Shown: positions 1-9,689, numbered from the stretch's first letter. The stretch: 36,551 bases of DNA from an uncultured Roseburia sp. (GCA_947644305.1 CANRYS010000025.1:1-36551), one strand, 5' to 3'. Numbers and translations are program-made. Notes: generated from the letters alone by a model not told the origin.

Positions 1-30
1 GCAAATTGGAAAATCACAAGTCGGAGGCAG

Positions 31-76
31 GGTTCAAATTAGCGCCATCGAGCTAGCTCAATGGCACCATTGAACC
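31..76. repeat. nested inverted repeat at the left window edge
   Basis: GGTTCAA (31-37) pairs with TTGAACC (70-76). Inside it GCCATCGAGC (44-53) pairs with GCTCAATGGC (56-65), with one wobble and a 2-nt loop. It is a strong two-tier hairpin. No T-run follows on either strand, so it is not a typical terminator. The gene it belongs to may lie outside the window. I see no coding potential in positions 1-217. Confidence 0.45.
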
Positions 77-157
77 ATAGTACAAGTTTACCCCTCTTTT
101 ACAAAAAGTACCTGTACTTTCCACACTTATTTGCAGAAAATACAGGTATCTGAAACT

Positions 158-210
158 TTGCCAGGCAGCAATACCAAAGTAGCTCGAAGACGCCAAATAA
201 CGCCTGGCAA
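158..210. repeat. inverted repeat downstream of the DUF1002 gene
   Basis: TTGCCAGGC (158-166) is matched by GCCTGGCAA (202-210), a perfect 9-bp stem closing a 35-nt loop just past the stop of the leftward DUF1002 gene. It could end that transcript, but no U-tract follows on the minus strand, so its role is open. Confidence 0.35.
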
Positions 211-217
211 GCTGTTG

Positions 218-1126
218 TCACCCAAACAATCCGGCAAACCAATTCGCAATTTTGTCAGCGATCTCGGTAAAAAATTGGACGATCTTTCCAAAAATTCCTT
301 TCGCCTGATCTAGATCGATGTCCAGGTCTTTGAGACGGTTATACACATCTTCTGCCTGCTGTTTCAGTTTATCCACATCCAGATCCAGGTCCTTGATCTT
401 CTCCAGAAGTGCCGCCAGCCTCTGTTCCTGCTCGGCTGTCAGCTTCACATCCAATTCTCCGGCGGATTCTTTAATGATCTCTTTGACCTCTTCCACCGTT
501 TCCACATCACTGTCCAGCACTCTTTGTTTTACCAACGCTACCAGTTCTTCCGCTTTTTCCGCTCCCAGCTCTTGCCCCAGCTCTCCGGTCAATACGAGCT
601 CATTCGTCGCGGCATCCGCATTTTCTTTTTTCAAATCCTCTCCGGTCATCGTAGAATATGCCTTCATGGCACCTACCAGGGCCGCCGTTCCCGACAGATT
701 AAAAGGACCTGCTACCGTTACTTTGGCATCATTGATCCCCGCTGTGATCAGGGCATTGGTATACATACCACTCGTGCAATAGGTAATATTTTTTGTTACA
801 ACGCTGATACCCTTTCCCTCTTCTGCTTTTTCGATGCGAACAGAAGAAAGCGCCTTAGTCCCGATCACCGAATCCGAGAGATATTCATCCAGGAAATCAT
901 GTTCATCCTTGTTGGTCACCTGAATCACTTCATAATCTGCCAGTTCCTCTTCCGTCACATCCAGAAGAGAGAGAACTGTATTTTTCTGTTCTTTCGTAAG
1001 GTCTGCTCCCAGGGATATATAGGGTTTTTCATCTCCCTCTACCGCATCCGCCTTTGAGACGGAGACCGGCATCAAAACCATCCCCAGTGCAACAAGCCCC
1101 ACTAGAACCTTTTTCCATTTACTCAT
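218..1126 (-). CDS. secreted DUF1002 (YpuA-like) protein
   Basis: The 302-residue protein has a classical signal peptide (a basic start, a hydrophobic stretch to about residue 22, then SKADA) and should be exported. Residues about 40-180 look like the DUF1002/YpuA family: a short threonine/glycine-rich core with an alternating hydrophobic pattern, followed from about residue 190 by a long charged helical tail with heptad-like Leu/Asp spacing. The family is widespread in Firmicutes and its function is unknown. The gene lies 75 nt downstream of dapL on the same strand but has its own promoter (TTGCAA, 18 nt, TATAGT). The ATG is preceded by AGGGGG. Family assignment is fairly secure; no function should be inferred. 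Confidence 0.8.
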   Translation of the reverse strand: MSKWKKVLVGLVALGMVLMPVSVSKADAVEGDEKPYISLGADLTKEQKNTVLSLLDVTEEELADYEVIQVTNKDEHDFLDEYLSDSVIGTKALSSVRIEKAEEGKGISVVTKNITYCTSGMYTNALITAGINDAKVTVAGPFNLSGTAALVGAMKAYSTMTGEDLKKENADAATNELVLTGELGQELGAEKAEELVALVKQRVLDSDVETVEEVKEIIKESAGELDVKLTAEQEQRLAALLEKIKDLDLDVDKLKQQAEDVYNRLKDLDIDLDQAKGIFGKIVQFFTEIADKIANWFAGLFG

Positions 1127-1170
1127 ATTTCCCCCTATTCCTGCGCGTCATTCTGCGCATATATCGCTTT

Positions 1171-1200
1171 ACTATATTTACAATTAAAATGATGTTGCAA
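1171..1200 (-). promoter_or_regulatory. promoter of the DUF1002 gene
   Basis: Minus strand: -35 TTGCAA (1195-1200), an 18-nt spacer, -10 TATAGT (1171-1176). It begins directly beyond the dapL stop codon. Confidence 0.5.
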
Positions 1201-1201
1201 A

Positions 1202-2413
1202 TTACTTTTTCAGCCGCTCCATTGCCTCTTTGGTGTTTTCAAGAGATCCAAAAGCCGTTAGCCGGAAATATCCCTCTCCACTCGGTCCAAAACCGCTTCC
1301 AGGAGTTCCCACAATATTGTAATTTTCCAGCAAATGATCAAAGAATTCCCAGGAAGTCATCTGATCCGGCGTCTTCAGCCAGATATACGGCGCATTCACA
1401 CCGCCAAATACCGTATAGCCGGCACTTGTGAGCCCTTCTCTAATAATCTTTGCATTGTTCATATAATAGGCGATCTGGTCTTTCGTCTGTTTCTGTCCCT
1501 CATCACTGTACACTGCCTCTCCGGCTCTCTGTATGATATAAGGGGCACCGTTAAACTTCGTACCATGTCTTCTCGCCCAAAGACTGTTCAGAGACACGCC
1601 GTCACATACCAACTCCTTCGGAATCACAGTAAATCCAAGACGGGTTCCTGTAAACCCTGCATTTTTAGAAAAACTTCTCATCTCAATAGCACATTTTTTC
1701 GCGCCATCACACTCAAAGATCGAATGTGGAACATCCTCCTCTGAAATATATGCTTCATACGCTGCATCATATATAATAACAGCACCATTTGTCAAAGCAA
1801 AGTCAACCCACTTCTGCAGTTGCTCTTTGTTCAACGTCGTTCCTGTGGGATTGTTCGGGCAACAGATGTAGATCATATCCGGGATCTCCTTCGGAATCTC
1901 CGGCACAAAATCATTCTCCGCTGTACATGGCATATAGATCACATTGGACCAGCATTCCTTATCTTTCAGGTACTCGCCGGTTCTGCCTGCCATGGCATTC
2001 GTATCCACATATACTGGATATACTGGATCACACACCGCAATTCGGTTATTCTGGGAAAAGATATCTCCGATGTTTCCGGAGTCACTCTTTGCACCATCAC
2101 TGACAAAGATCTCATCGATGGCAATATCCACACCTCTAGCTTTATAATCTTTCTGCGCGATAGCATTTCTCAAAAATTCATACCCCAGATCCGGCGCATA
2201 GCCCTTAAAAGTAGCCGCATCCGCCATCTCATCTACCGCCTTATGCATCGCTGCGATCACTGCTGGAGCCAGGGGAAGGGTTACATCACCGATTCCAAGA
2301 CGGATCACTTTTTTATCTGGATTCGCCTCTGTGTACGCGTTCACCTTTTTTGCAATAGTGGAAAAAAGATAACTGCCTGGTAATTTCAGATAATTGTCAT
2401 TTATTTGGTACAT
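1202..2413 (-). CDS. dapL: LL-diaminopimelate aminotransferase
   Basis: This PLP-dependent class I/II aminotransferase converts tetrahydrodipicolinate directly to LL-diaminopimelate, bypassing the acylated DAP intermediates, for lysine and peptidoglycan synthesis in the cytosol. The 403-residue protein has the usual length. It opens with the family's [14 protein letters not shown] start, carries the PNNPTG motif (about 186-191), the D-x-A-Y segment (about 216-219) and [14 protein letters not shown], with Lys250 as the expected Schiff-base lysine. The start at 2413 is chosen because AGGAGG lies 7 nt upstream; an in-frame ATG 10 codons earlier has no such site. It diverges from dinB. Confidence 0.95.
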   Translation of the reverse strand: MYQINDNYLKLPGSYLFSTIAKKVNAYTEANPDKKVIRLGIGDVTLPLAPAVIAAMHKAVDEMADAATFKGYAPDLGYEFLRNAIAQKDYKARGVDIAIDEIFVSDGAKSDSGNIGDIFSQNNRIAVCDPVYPVYVDTNAMAGRTGEYLKDKECWSNVIYMPCTAENDFVPEIPKEIPDMIYICCPNNPTGTTLNKEQLQKWVDFALTNGAVIIYDAAYEAYISEEDVPHSIFECDGAKKCAIEMRSFSKNAGFTGTRLGFTVIPKELVCDGVSLNSLWARRHGTKFNGAPYIIQRAGEAVYSDEGQKQTKDQIAYYMNNAKIIREGLTSAGYTVFGGVNAPYIWLKTPDQMTSWEFFDHLLENYNIVGTPGSGFGPSGEGYFRLTAFGSLENTKEAMERLKK

Positions 2414-2445
2414 AATAAAACCTCCTAGCATTAATGTATGCACTT

Positions 2446-2474
2446 ATTCTATCATCCTCCCTCATTTTATGCAA
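2446..2474 (-). promoter_or_regulatory. dapL promoter
   Basis: Minus strand: -35 TTGCAT (2469-2474), a 17-nt spacer, -10 TAGAAT (2446-2451), about 30 nt before the dapL start. Confidence 0.5.
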
Positions 2475-2482
2475 GTCCTTCT

Positions 2483-2510
2483 TTACAAACATTTGTTCTT
2501 GTGATAAAAT
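2483..2510 (+). promoter_or_regulatory. dinB promoter with a LexA/DinR-like SOS box
   Basis: Plus strand: -35 TTTACA (2483-2488), 16-nt spacer, -10 TAAAAT (2505-2510) with an extended -10 TGa just before it. CAAACATTTGTTCT (2486-2499) fills the spacer and matches the Gram-positive SOS box CGAACATATGTTCG at 11 of 14 positions. A bound repressor would cover the promoter. Confidence 0.55.
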
Positions 2511-2562
2511 TGTTTTCACATTGAAGTCTTTAATGTTTTTTGAGTCAGGGGGAGATGATACC

Positions 2563-3783
2563 ATGATCGTTTTTCACATTGATGTCAATAACGCTTATTT
2601 GAGCTGGGAAGCGGTATACCGTCTCACAGAACTGAATGAGACCCTGGATCTGAGAACAATCCCTTCCGTGGTAGGGGGCGATGAACAGAACCGCCATGGC
2701 ATCGTTCTCGCCAAAAGCATGCCTGCCAAAGCATTCGGCATCAAGACCGCGGAAACTCTGACAGAGGCTAGAAAAAAATGTCCAGATATTCTCATCGTAC
2801 CTCCCAGACACCATTTATATAGGATATTTTCCAATGAACTCATCGCCTATCTCAGAACAGTCACCCCTGTAGTAGAACAATACAGCATAGATGAAGCTTT
2901 TGCTGATATGAGTGGCTGCCCGCTGCTGTCTAGGTATTCTCCCGTAGAGGCAGCGGAACAAATCCGGCGAGAGATCTATCATCGTTTTGGCTACACGGTA
3001 AATATCGGTGTATCCACCAACAAACTCCTTGCCAAGATGGCATCGGATTTTGAAAAACCGAACAAGGTCCACAGTCTCTTTCCTAATGAAATAAAGGAAA
3101 AAATGTGGCATCTTCCGGTGAGCGATCTATTTTTTGTCGGACACGCTTCTGCCAAAAAACTATACAATTTGGGAATCCGAACCATCGGCGAGCTCGCTCG
3201 GACAGACAAGGCGATCTTACAGTCCCACATGGGCAAGCACGGTGCTACTATCCACGACTACGCCAATGGGATCGACATCTCTCCAGTGATGAACGAACAG
3301 GAAGACGCCAAGGGCTGCGGCAATTCCACCACACTCCCACGAGATGTCACCGATGCCGGGGAAGCCAAAAACATCCTGCTAAAACTATGCGAATCCGTGG
3401 GCAGCCGTCTCCGGGCAGATGAATTCATGGCGCAGGTAGTCGCCGTTTCCATCAAAGACAGCCAGTTCCGCCACATCAGCCATCAGTGTACCCTGGCTTC
3501 TGCTACCAACACCACCAGCGAATTATACAACTCTGTCTGTGTACTTTTCGATGAATTGTGGGACGGTTCCCCGATCCGGCTGCTCGGTGTATCTACCTCG
3601 AAGCTCACCAGGGAGCCTCTTCGTCAGATCAATCTTACCGACAGCAAATATTACATGAAACAGGGACAATTGGAAAAAGCAGTGGATGATATTCGTAAAA
3701 AATTTGGGAATGATGCAATTTTCCGTGCATCCTCTCTTGAAAAATCAACTACTTTTAACGATAATAAAGATAGAAAAAGATAG
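2563..3783 (+). CDS. dinB: Y-family DNA polymerase (DinB / Pol IV)
   Basis: Error-prone translesion polymerase of 406 residues. The palm opens with FHIDVNNAYLSWEA (Asp7), and YSIDEAF supplies Asp110 and Glu111; these three are the metal-binding catalytic residues of the family. A helix-hairpin-helix segment follows near residue 190 (LYNLGIRTIGELA), then the little-finger domain. QINLTD near the C-terminus may act as a sliding-clamp binding peptide, though it is weak. The start at 2563 is preceded by GGGGGAG at good spacing; an upstream ATG at 2434 would add 43 residues with no family resemblance and would run through the promoter. SOS control is likely from the operator in the promoter. The FliK-like gene follows 43 nt downstream. 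Confidence 0.93.
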   Translation: MIVFHIDVNNAYLSWEAVYRLTELNETLDLRTIPSVVGGDEQNRHGIVLAKSMPAKAFGIKTAETLTEARKKCPDILIVPPRHHLYRIFSNELIAYLRTVTPVVEQYSIDEAFADMSGCPLLSRYSPVEAAEQIRREIYHRFGYTVNIGVSTNKLLAKMASDFEKPNKVHSLFPNEIKEKMWHLPVSDLFFVGHASAKKLYNLGIRTIGELARTDKAILQSHMGKHGATIHDYANGIDISPVMNEQEDAKGCGNSTTLPRDVTDAGEAKNILLKLCESVGSRLRADEFMAQVVAVSIKDSQFRHISHQCTLASATNTTSELYNSVCVLFDELWDGSPIRLLGVSTSKLTREPLRQINLTDSKYYMKQGQLEKAVDDIRKKFGNDAIFRASSLEKSTTFNDNKDRKR

Positions 3784-3826
3784 TTTCAGCAGAATTTCCA
3801 ACTAACTGGTAAAAGGAGTCGATTTC

Positions 3827-5602
3827 ATGCCTATTTCAAGCAACAGCGTACACAACAATCAAAATCAGTCTGGCAGTATGAATACTGCCTCTGCCAAACG
3901 TACCTTTCGTGCCGGAGGAGGCACCATCACGGTGAGAGAAGGAGAGACCTTAAAAGGCGTCGTAAGCGATATTCATGGCAATGAGATCACCATCTCAATG
4001 GAAGACGGTTCTTCATTTACGGGAAAACTTCCAGAAGCCTCCCAATACTCCATCGGCCAAAAAGCTGCTTTTCAGATCACAGGGCTGGACAGCGGTACCA
4101 TCTACATGAAGGCGATATCCCAGGCATATCTTCTGGGGATGGAGGACACCATTGAACAGGCACTCGAAGAGGCAGGACTCCCAAAAAGTCCTAGAAATTT
4201 GGAAATTGTCAGAAGCCTTCTCCTGAACCAGCAGTCCATCAGCCGGGAAAATATTGCCGAATCCCTGCAGTTGTGTGCCAAATACCCGGATGCGGATGTA
4301 AATTCTGTGATCACGATGAAACGGCTAGGCATGCCGATGGACATGGCAACCGTAACCCAATTTGACCAGTACAACAAGCAGACGCACCAGCTCCTGACCC
4401 GGATGGATGCCCTGGCAGACTCCGTCAATGAACTTCTTACCGGACTTGCAGAAGAAAATCCATCCATCGCCCGGTATGCCACAGGAGAAGTGCTGGATAT
4501 GGTGCTGCAATCCCTTCCCTCCTTAGAAGAACAAAACCTCACCGCCACACAGCTCCAGGCAAACCTTACCGCAGCTCCGGGAGCCGAGGCGGCAGAAGGT
4601 ACTGAGCTTCTTCCCGGAGAAGAGAACCAGGAAATTCCCCCAGAAGCAACCGAAGATAACCAAGCTGCCGGACAAACTGCCACTTCACCTTTTGCCCGAA
4701 TGAAGCAGCTTCTGAACGGTATTACCGACCGGGCCTCTTCTCTAGCGAGCGCAGAGACAAAACTCACCGAATTTATTCCAGAACAGACCGGCCATCTGCT
4801 CACCGCGGAGGAACGCGGTGCCCTGTCTGATCTTCTGGGAAAATATACAGAAAATAAAGAACTCCTTACGGCTCTGGAAAAAGGAGATCTGACAGCCAGG
4901 GAACTACTGACAAATATAAAAAACACCCTTGCTACCCTTCCCGATGAAGAACTTCATCAGTTGGTGTCACAAAAGGCGTTCCAAAAAGTAGTCAAAGGTC
5001 AGTTTTTATCCGGGTGGACCCTCTCTCCCGAGGGACTGAAAGAAGAAGGAAGCATAGATACCCTCTACAACCGGATGCAGCAGCAGTTTTCCGACCTCAC
5101 GAACCTGAGTCGGATGTTTGCCACACGAAATTCCGGTGAACAGATCATCAACACCACCTCGGATCTACAGCAGAATCTTGCCTTTATGAAGATGTTAAAC
5201 GAACAATTCGCCTACATGCAGCTTCCGCTGAAGTTATCCCAGCAAAATGCTCATGGTGATCTCTATGTGATGACAAGGAAAAACGCCCTGAAAAAATCCA
5301 AGGACAATCTCAAGGTTCTCCTTCACTTGGAGATGGATTCCCTGGGAACACTGGACATTCACATCACAAAAGACCACACTAGCATTTCCACTCAGTTTTA
5401 TGCCGCAAAAGAAGCGGCACGAAAGCTTTTAGAAAAAAATGTGGAATTATTAAAAGATGCCATCAACGAGCAAGGCTATAGCTTCACTTCCGAATTCCTC
5501 GCCAAAGAAAAAGACATCGACCTGGTCCATGACTTTATAGAAAACGATTCTCCGACCCCGCCAGCAGCTGTCAAGCGCTATAACTTCGACCTTAGAGCAT
5601 AA
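3827..5602 (+). CDS. FliK-like (hook-length-control-type) protein, possibly DUF6240
   Basis: This 591-residue protein has no signal peptide or membrane segment. Residues 25-95 form a small beta-rich region; the middle (about 200-300) is Ala/Glu/Gln/Pro-rich and low in complexity. Residues about 485-556 resemble the FliK C-terminal domain: a strand pair with LEMDSLGTLDIHI in place of the family's L-x-P-x-x-L-G-x-v-x-v, then a long helix ending NEQGYSF. FliK measures flagellar hook length and switches export specificity, and this layout (disordered middle, compact C-terminus) suits that. No flagellar gene is near, and the gene may be cotranscribed with dinB. I recall a Lachnospiraceae family DUF6240 with this layout. 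AAAGGAG supports the start. Confidence 0.6.
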   Translation: MPISSNSVHNNQNQSGSMNTASAKRTFRAGGGTITVREGETLKGVVSDIHGNEITISMEDGSSFTGKLPEASQYSIGQKAAFQITGLDSGTIYMKAISQAYLLGMEDTIEQALEEAGLPKSPRNLEIVRSLLLNQQSISRENIAESLQLCAKYPDADVNSVITMKRLGMPMDMATVTQFDQYNKQTHQLLTRMDALADSVNELLTGLAEENPSIARYATGEVLDMVLQSLPSLEEQNLTATQLQANLTAAPGAEAAEGTELLPGEENQEIPPEATEDNQAAGQTATSPFARMKQLLNGITDRASSLASAETKLTEFIPEQTGHLLTAEERGALSDLLGKYTENKELLTALEKGDLTARELLTNIKNTLATLPDEELHQLVSQKAFQKVVKGQFLSGWTLSPEGLKEEGSIDTLYNRMQQQFSDLTNLSRMFATRNSGEQIINTTSDLQQNLAFMKMLNEQFAYMQLPLKLSQQNAHGDLYVMTRKNALKKSKDNLKVLLHLEMDSLGTLDIHITKDHTSISTQFYAAKEAARKLLEKNVELLKDAINEQGYSFTSEFLAKEKDIDLVHDFIENDSPTPPAAVKRYNFDLRA

Positions 5603-5607
5603 AAAAA

Positions 5608-5658
5608 GGTGCGGCTGAGAACCGCGCACCTCTGGAGAATCAGCAAAGCTGATTCTCC
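5608..5658 (+). terminator. tandem hairpins ending the dinB/FliK-like transcript
   Basis: AGGTGCG pairs with CGCACCT (about 5608-5632), then a perfect 11-bp stem GGAGAATCAGC (5634-5644), AAA loop, GCTGATTCTCC (5648-5658). No long U-tract follows, so efficiency is uncertain. Confidence 0.45.
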
Positions 5659-5754
5659 GCTCCGCATGCAAAGAACCTTACTGACTAGAGAATAAGGGCT
5701 TTCTGAAAATCGCAGCCCTCTTAAAAATCAACAAAGCTTATTTTTTGCTCCGCT
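5638..5754. repeat. imperfect direct repeat between convergent genes
   Basis: AATCAGCAAAGCTGATT..GCTCCGC (5638-5665) and AATCAACAAAGCTTATT..GCTCCGC (5727-5754) agree at most of 28 positions. The second copy encodes the last codons of the MATE gene on the other strand; the first is a hairpin. This looks like a small dispersed element or a duplication of the MATE gene tail. Confidence 0.4.
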
Positions 5755-7093
5755 TTAATATTTTTCCAAATAGACAGGCAAATAAAATACCACAGGTCAG
5801 CGCCGACGTCACATCAGAGATCGGCTCCGCATAGTAAATAAACATCACATCTCCTGTCAGTTTTGGCAGGATGATCGCCAGCGGAATCAAAAGGATCACT
5901 TTTCGCAAAAGGGCGATAAACAGCGATATCTTCGCCTGCCCTAGCGCAAGAAATGTGGTCTGGCTAGACATTTGCACACCAAATACTAACATTCCACAGA
6001 CAAATACCGGCAGGATCTTTTCCACCAACAGGATCAATTCTGAACTGTCTGTAAACATTCTGGCAAATATCCCCGGTACCGCCATGATCGATATGGTGAG
6101 CAGAATGGTATAAGACATAACGATCCCCAGCATGGTAAAATACGTTTTCTTTACCCGTTCTATATTTCCAGCGCCAAAATTATAACTCATAATAGGCTGA
6201 ACTCCCTGGGTAAAACCGCTGACCGGAATACTCACAAACTGCATCACACTCTGCATGATGGTCAGCGTCCCCACATACATGTCTCCACCATATCGCTGTA
6301 GACCACTATTCATCACAATAGAAATAAAACTCTCTGTCGCCTGCATGATAAAGGGCGCGACGCCAAGAGACATAATCTTTGCCACAATCTTTCCCTGTAT
6401 TTTCAAATTGTTTCTCCGAATTCCCATCGCCCGTTCTTTTCTCGTCAAAAACCGAAGAACCCAGACTGCACTGACAAACTGTGAGATCACCGTAGCAAGT
6501 GCCGCTCCACGGATTCCCATGCCAAACCCAAAGATAAACAGTGGATCCAGCGCGATATTCAGTACCGCGCCGATCAGCACCGACAGCATCGCCGTGCGAG
6601 AACATCCCTGGGCTGTGATATAAGGATTCATCCCCAGGGAGATCTGCACAAAAAGCGTACCAAATATATAAATGGTCATATATTCATCCGCAAAAGGAAA
6701 GGTGGCATCACTGGCCCCGATCAGGAACAAAACCGGTCTTTTTATGATAAAAAATAAAATCATAAGAAAGGCGGAAAAAATAAGAAGAAGAGAAAATCCG
6801 TTTCCCAGGATCCGTTCTGCCTCCTCTTTCTTTCCTCTTCCCAGTGCAATGGCAGAGAGCGGGGCTCCGCCCGCCCCCACAAATGCGCTGAAAGCTGAAA
6901 TGATCACGATCATGGGCAGCGCCAGTCCCACCCCGGTCAGCGCAGTTGCCCCCACTTCTGGAATATGACCGATATAGATCCGGTCTATGATATTGTACAA
7001 AAGATTAATGATCTGAGCCACCAGGGTCGGAATCCCCATACTCATCATCAATCGAAACAGCGGAGCAGAGCCCAGTTTTTCTTCGTTTGTCAT
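5738..7093 (-). CDS. MATE-family multidrug/sodium antiporter
   Basis: Integral membrane protein of about 451 residues with twelve predicted hydrophobic helices in two MatE halves. Typical family segments are visible: PTLVAQIINLLYNIIDRIYIG in helix 1, then ALTGVGLALPM and VGAGGAPLSAIALGRGK at the first loop. The second half restarts near MQSVMQFVSIPVSGFTQG. MATE proteins export cationic drugs or metabolites in exchange for Na+ or H+; the substrate cannot be told here. The gene follows leuS directly, with the leuS stop overlapping an ATG at 7099. I favour the ATG at 7093 because AAAGG then sits 9 nt upstream and the protein begins MTNEEKLG. Translational coupling to leuS is likely. Confidence 0.9.
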   Translation of the reverse strand: MTNEEKLGSAPLFRLMMSMGIPTLVAQIINLLYNIIDRIYIGHIPEVGATALTGVGLALPMIVIISAFSAFVGAGGAPLSAIALGRGKKEEAERILGNGFSLLLIFSAFLMILFFIIKRPVLFLIGASDATFPFADEYMTIYIFGTLFVQISLGMNPYITAQGCSRTAMLSVLIGAVLNIALDPLFIFGFGMGIRGAALATVISQFVSAVWVLRFLTRKERAMGIRRNNLKIQGKIVAKIMSLGVAPFIMQATESFISIVMNSGLQRYGGDMYVGTLTIMQSVMQFVSIPVSGFTQGVQPIMSYNFGAGNIERVKKTYFTMLGIVMSYTILLTISIMAVPGIFARMFTDSSELILLVEKILPVFVCGMLVFGVQMSSQTTFLALGQAKISLFIALLRKVILLIPLAIILPKLTGDVMFIYYAEPISDVTSALTCGILFACLFGKILKRSKK

Positions 7094-7098
7094 AATCA

Positions 7099-9510
7099 TC
7101 AGCCTTTCACTACGATATTAATGATCCTTCCCGGCACATAGATCTCTTTTACGATATTCATGCCGGCAATCTTTTCAGCCACCGCTTCTTTTCCGGCAGC
7201 AATCGCCGTATCCTTGTCAGCGTCGATGGCAAGTTTCACCGCAGCTCTCACCTTTCCGTTGACCTGGACAGCGATCTCCTGCATTTTTTCCACGGTCTTC
7301 TCTTCCTCATACTCAGGCCAAGCGTTTTCAAACAGATGATTTTCGTATCCCATAATCTCCCAGAGCTCCTCTGTCATATGAGGCGCCACCGGATTCAGCA
7401 GTTGAAGCAGCGTCCTAAAATCGTCTCTCGTCAGCTTCTCCGCCTTATAGAACTCATTGATCAGCGCCATCATAGCCGCGATCGCTGTATTGTATTTAAG
7501 TGTTTCAAAGTCATTGCTTACCTTTTTGATCGTCTGATGAATCTTCGTCTCCAGGTCTTTGGAATAGCCTTGCTCATCTACAACCATATCCTGAAGTTTC
7601 CACACACGGTCAAGAAAACGCCGGCAGCCCTTGACTCCGTCGTCGGACCATGCCGCAGCCGCATCAAAAGTACCAATAAACATCTCATAAGTACGAAGGG
7701 TATCCGCACCATAAGTATTGACAATATCATCGGGGTTTACTACATTTCCCCTGGATTTACTCATCTTCTCTCCATTTTCCCCAAGGATCATACCATGAGA
7801 AGTTCTTTTCTGATAAGGCTCCTTTGTAGGCACCACTCCCTGATCATACAAAAACTTATGCCAGAACCGGGAATACAGAAGATGGAGAGTTGTGTGCTCC
7901 ATACCACCGTTGTACCAGTCTACTGGAAGCCAATAATCCATCGCCTCGCGGCTGGCCAGCGCCTCATCGTTATTCGGATCGATATATCTCAAGAAATACC
8001 AGGAAGATCCCGCCCACTGGGGCATAGTATCCGTCTCTCGTTCCGCCTTTCCGCCACAGCACGGACAGGTGGTCTCCACCCAGGAACGGATATTTGCGAT
8101 AGGGGACTCCCCATTATCGGTAGGCATATAGTTATCTACCTCCGGCAGTTCCAGAGGAAGCTGTTCTTCAGGAACCGGCACATATCCGCATTTTTCACAT
8201 TTTACGATAGGGATCGGCTCTCCCCAATAACGCTGTCTCGAAAATACCCAGTCACGAAGCTTAAAGTTTGTCTTCGCAGTACCGACACCTTCTTTTTCCA
8301 GCCATTCAACGATCGCCTGTTTCGCCTCCGCTACGGATTTGCCGCTCAGAAAACCAGAGTTCACGAGAGTTCCTGTGGCCACATCCGTATAGGCGGCTTC
8401 TTCCACATTTCCTCCCTGGATAACTTCGATGATCGGAAGTTCAAACTTTTTGGCAAATTCCCAATCACGCTCGTCGTGGGCAGGTACTGCCATGATGGCA
8501 CCGGTACCATAACTCATGAGGACGTAATCCGACACCCACACTGGAATCTCTTTTCCATTAACCGGGTTGACTGCTGACAGTCCATCGATAGCCACACCCG
8601 TCTTTTCTTTGGCAAGCTCTGTCCTCTCAAAATCAGACTTTCTCGCTGCCATCTCCCGGTATGCCAGAATCTCATCCCAGTTTTTGATCTCATCTTTGTA
8701 CTTGTCCAGATAGGGGTGCTCTGGGGACACCACCATATAGGTGACGCCAAAAAGCGTGTCCGGGCGTGTCGTGTAGATCCTCAACTTCTCTTCCTTATCC
8801 TTCAACTGAAAATCTACCTCGGCACCATTGGAACGACCGATCCAGTTTTTCTGAGAAACCTTCACTCTCTCGATGTAATCCACGTCATCCAGATCATCGA
8901 TCAGTTTATCTGCATACTTTGTGATCTTTAACATCCACTGGCTCTTTACCCTGCGGACTACCTCACTGCCACAGCGCTCACAGACACCATTTACAACCTC
9001 CTCATTGGCAAGACCGCATTTACAGGAGGTACACCAGTTGATAGGCATCTCCGATTTATACGCCAGCCCTGCCTTAAACAATTTAAGGAAAATCCACTGG
9101 GTCCATTTAAAATAATCAGGATCCGTTGTATTTACCTCCCGCTCCCAGTCAAAAGAATAGCCCAGTGACTGCAACTGTGCCTTAAATTTAGCTACATTAT
9201 TTTTAGTTACTTCCTTTGGATGAACCTTATTCTTGATCGCATAATTTTCGGTGGGAAGCCCAAAGGCATCCCAGCCCATAGGATAAAGTACATTGTAGCC
9301 CTGCATTCTCTTTTTACGTGCCACAATATCCAGTGCTGTATAGGGGCGCGGATGTCCTACATGTAGTCCCTGTCCCGATGGATAAGGGAACTCTACCAGA
9401 GCATAGTATTTTGGCTTGGAAAAATCATTTGTCGCCGCAAATGCCTTCTCATCCTCCCATATTTTCTGCCATTTCTTCTCAATCTCCTTTGGATTGTACG
9501 ATGATTTCAT
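7099..9510 (-). CDS. leuS: leucyl-tRNA synthetase
   Basis: Class I aminoacyl-tRNA synthetase charging tRNA-Leu. The 803-residue length is normal for bacterial LeuRS. The HIGH-type signature is HVGH (residues 50-53) after PYPSGQG, the zinc-ribbon cysteines are CTSCKCG..CERCG, an editing (CP1) domain lies in the middle, the KMSKS loop is near residue 581, and the anticodon-binding and C-terminal domains follow. The start at 9510 is preceded by GGAGGAGG at 8 nt; an ATG 19 codons upstream lacks such a site. The promoter lies only about 40 nt upstream of the start codon, so there is no room for a T-box leader. It is the first gene of an operon with the MATE exporter. Confidence 0.97.
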   Translation of the reverse strand: MKSSYNPKEIEKKWQKIWEDEKAFAATNDFSKPKYYALVEFPYPSGQGLHVGHPRPYTALDIVARKKRMQGYNVLYPMGWDAFGLPTENYAIKNKVHPKEVTKNNVAKFKAQLQSLGYSFDWEREVNTTDPDYFKWTQWIFLKLFKAGLAYKSEMPINWCTSCKCGLANEEVVNGVCERCGSEVVRRVKSQWMLKITKYADKLIDDLDDVDYIERVKVSQKNWIGRSNGAEVDFQLKDKEEKLRIYTTRPDTLFGVTYMVVSPEHPYLDKYKDEIKNWDEILAYREMAARKSDFERTELAKEKTGVAIDGLSAVNPVNGKEIPVWVSDYVLMSYGTGAIMAVPAHDERDWEFAKKFELPIIEVIQGGNVEEAAYTDVATGTLVNSGFLSGKSVAEAKQAIVEWLEKEGVGTAKTNFKLRDWVFSRQRYWGEPIPIVKCEKCGYVPVPEEQLPLELPEVDNYMPTDNGESPIANIRSWVETTCPCCGGKAERETDTMPQWAGSSWYFLRYIDPNNDEALASREAMDYWLPVDWYNGGMEHTTLHLLYSRFWHKFLYDQGVVPTKEPYQKRTSHGMILGENGEKMSKSRGNVVNPDDIVNTYGADTLRTYEMFIGTFDAAAAWSDDGVKGCRRFLDRVWKLQDMVVDEQGYSKDLETKIHQTIKKVSNDFETLKYNTAIAAMMALINEFYKAEKLTRDDFRTLLQLLNPVAPHMTEELWEIMGYENHLFENAWPEYEEEKTVEKMQEIAVQVNGKVRAAVKLAIDADKDTAIAAGKEAVAEKIAGMNIVKEIYVPGRIINIVVKG

Positions 9511-9546
9511 AAAGAATTCCTCCTCCATTGTTTGCATATAAATTTT

Positions 9547-9575
9547 ATTATACCAAGTTAATTTCACTTCGTCAA
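9547..9575 (-). promoter_or_regulatory. leuS promoter
   Basis: Minus strand: -35 TTGACG (9570-9575), a 17-nt spacer, consensus -10 TATAAT (9547-9552). The predicted 5' leader is only about 30 nt. Confidence 0.65.
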
Positions 9576-9655
9576 CGCAGGCGCCCTTATTTCTTCGGAA
9601 ACCATTGGCATTTTTGCCGGTCCGCCTCCATATATATTAATAACGATGTAATTAC

Positions 9656-9676
9656 GCGCACGCCTTCCCTGTGCGC
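9656..9676 (+). promoter_or_regulatory. hairpin just before the DedA start
   Basis: GCGCAC (9656-9661) pairs with GTGCGC (9671-9676) around a 9-nt loop, ending 13 nt before the DedA ATG and just upstream of its weak GAGG site. It might limit ribosome access; no regulator is implied. Confidence 0.3.
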
Positions 9677-9689
9677 AGAATGAGGTATT

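Noticed and set aside
131-313. A 60-codon plus-strand frame near the left edge
   Set aside because: It has no ribosome site and overlaps the DUF1002 gene on the other strand; codon pattern is that of an antisense shadow.
9511-9689. Possible T-box or other riboswitch upstream of leuS
   Set aside because: No TGGNACC-type antiterminator core or terminator stem is seen, and a consensus promoter lies too close to the start codon.
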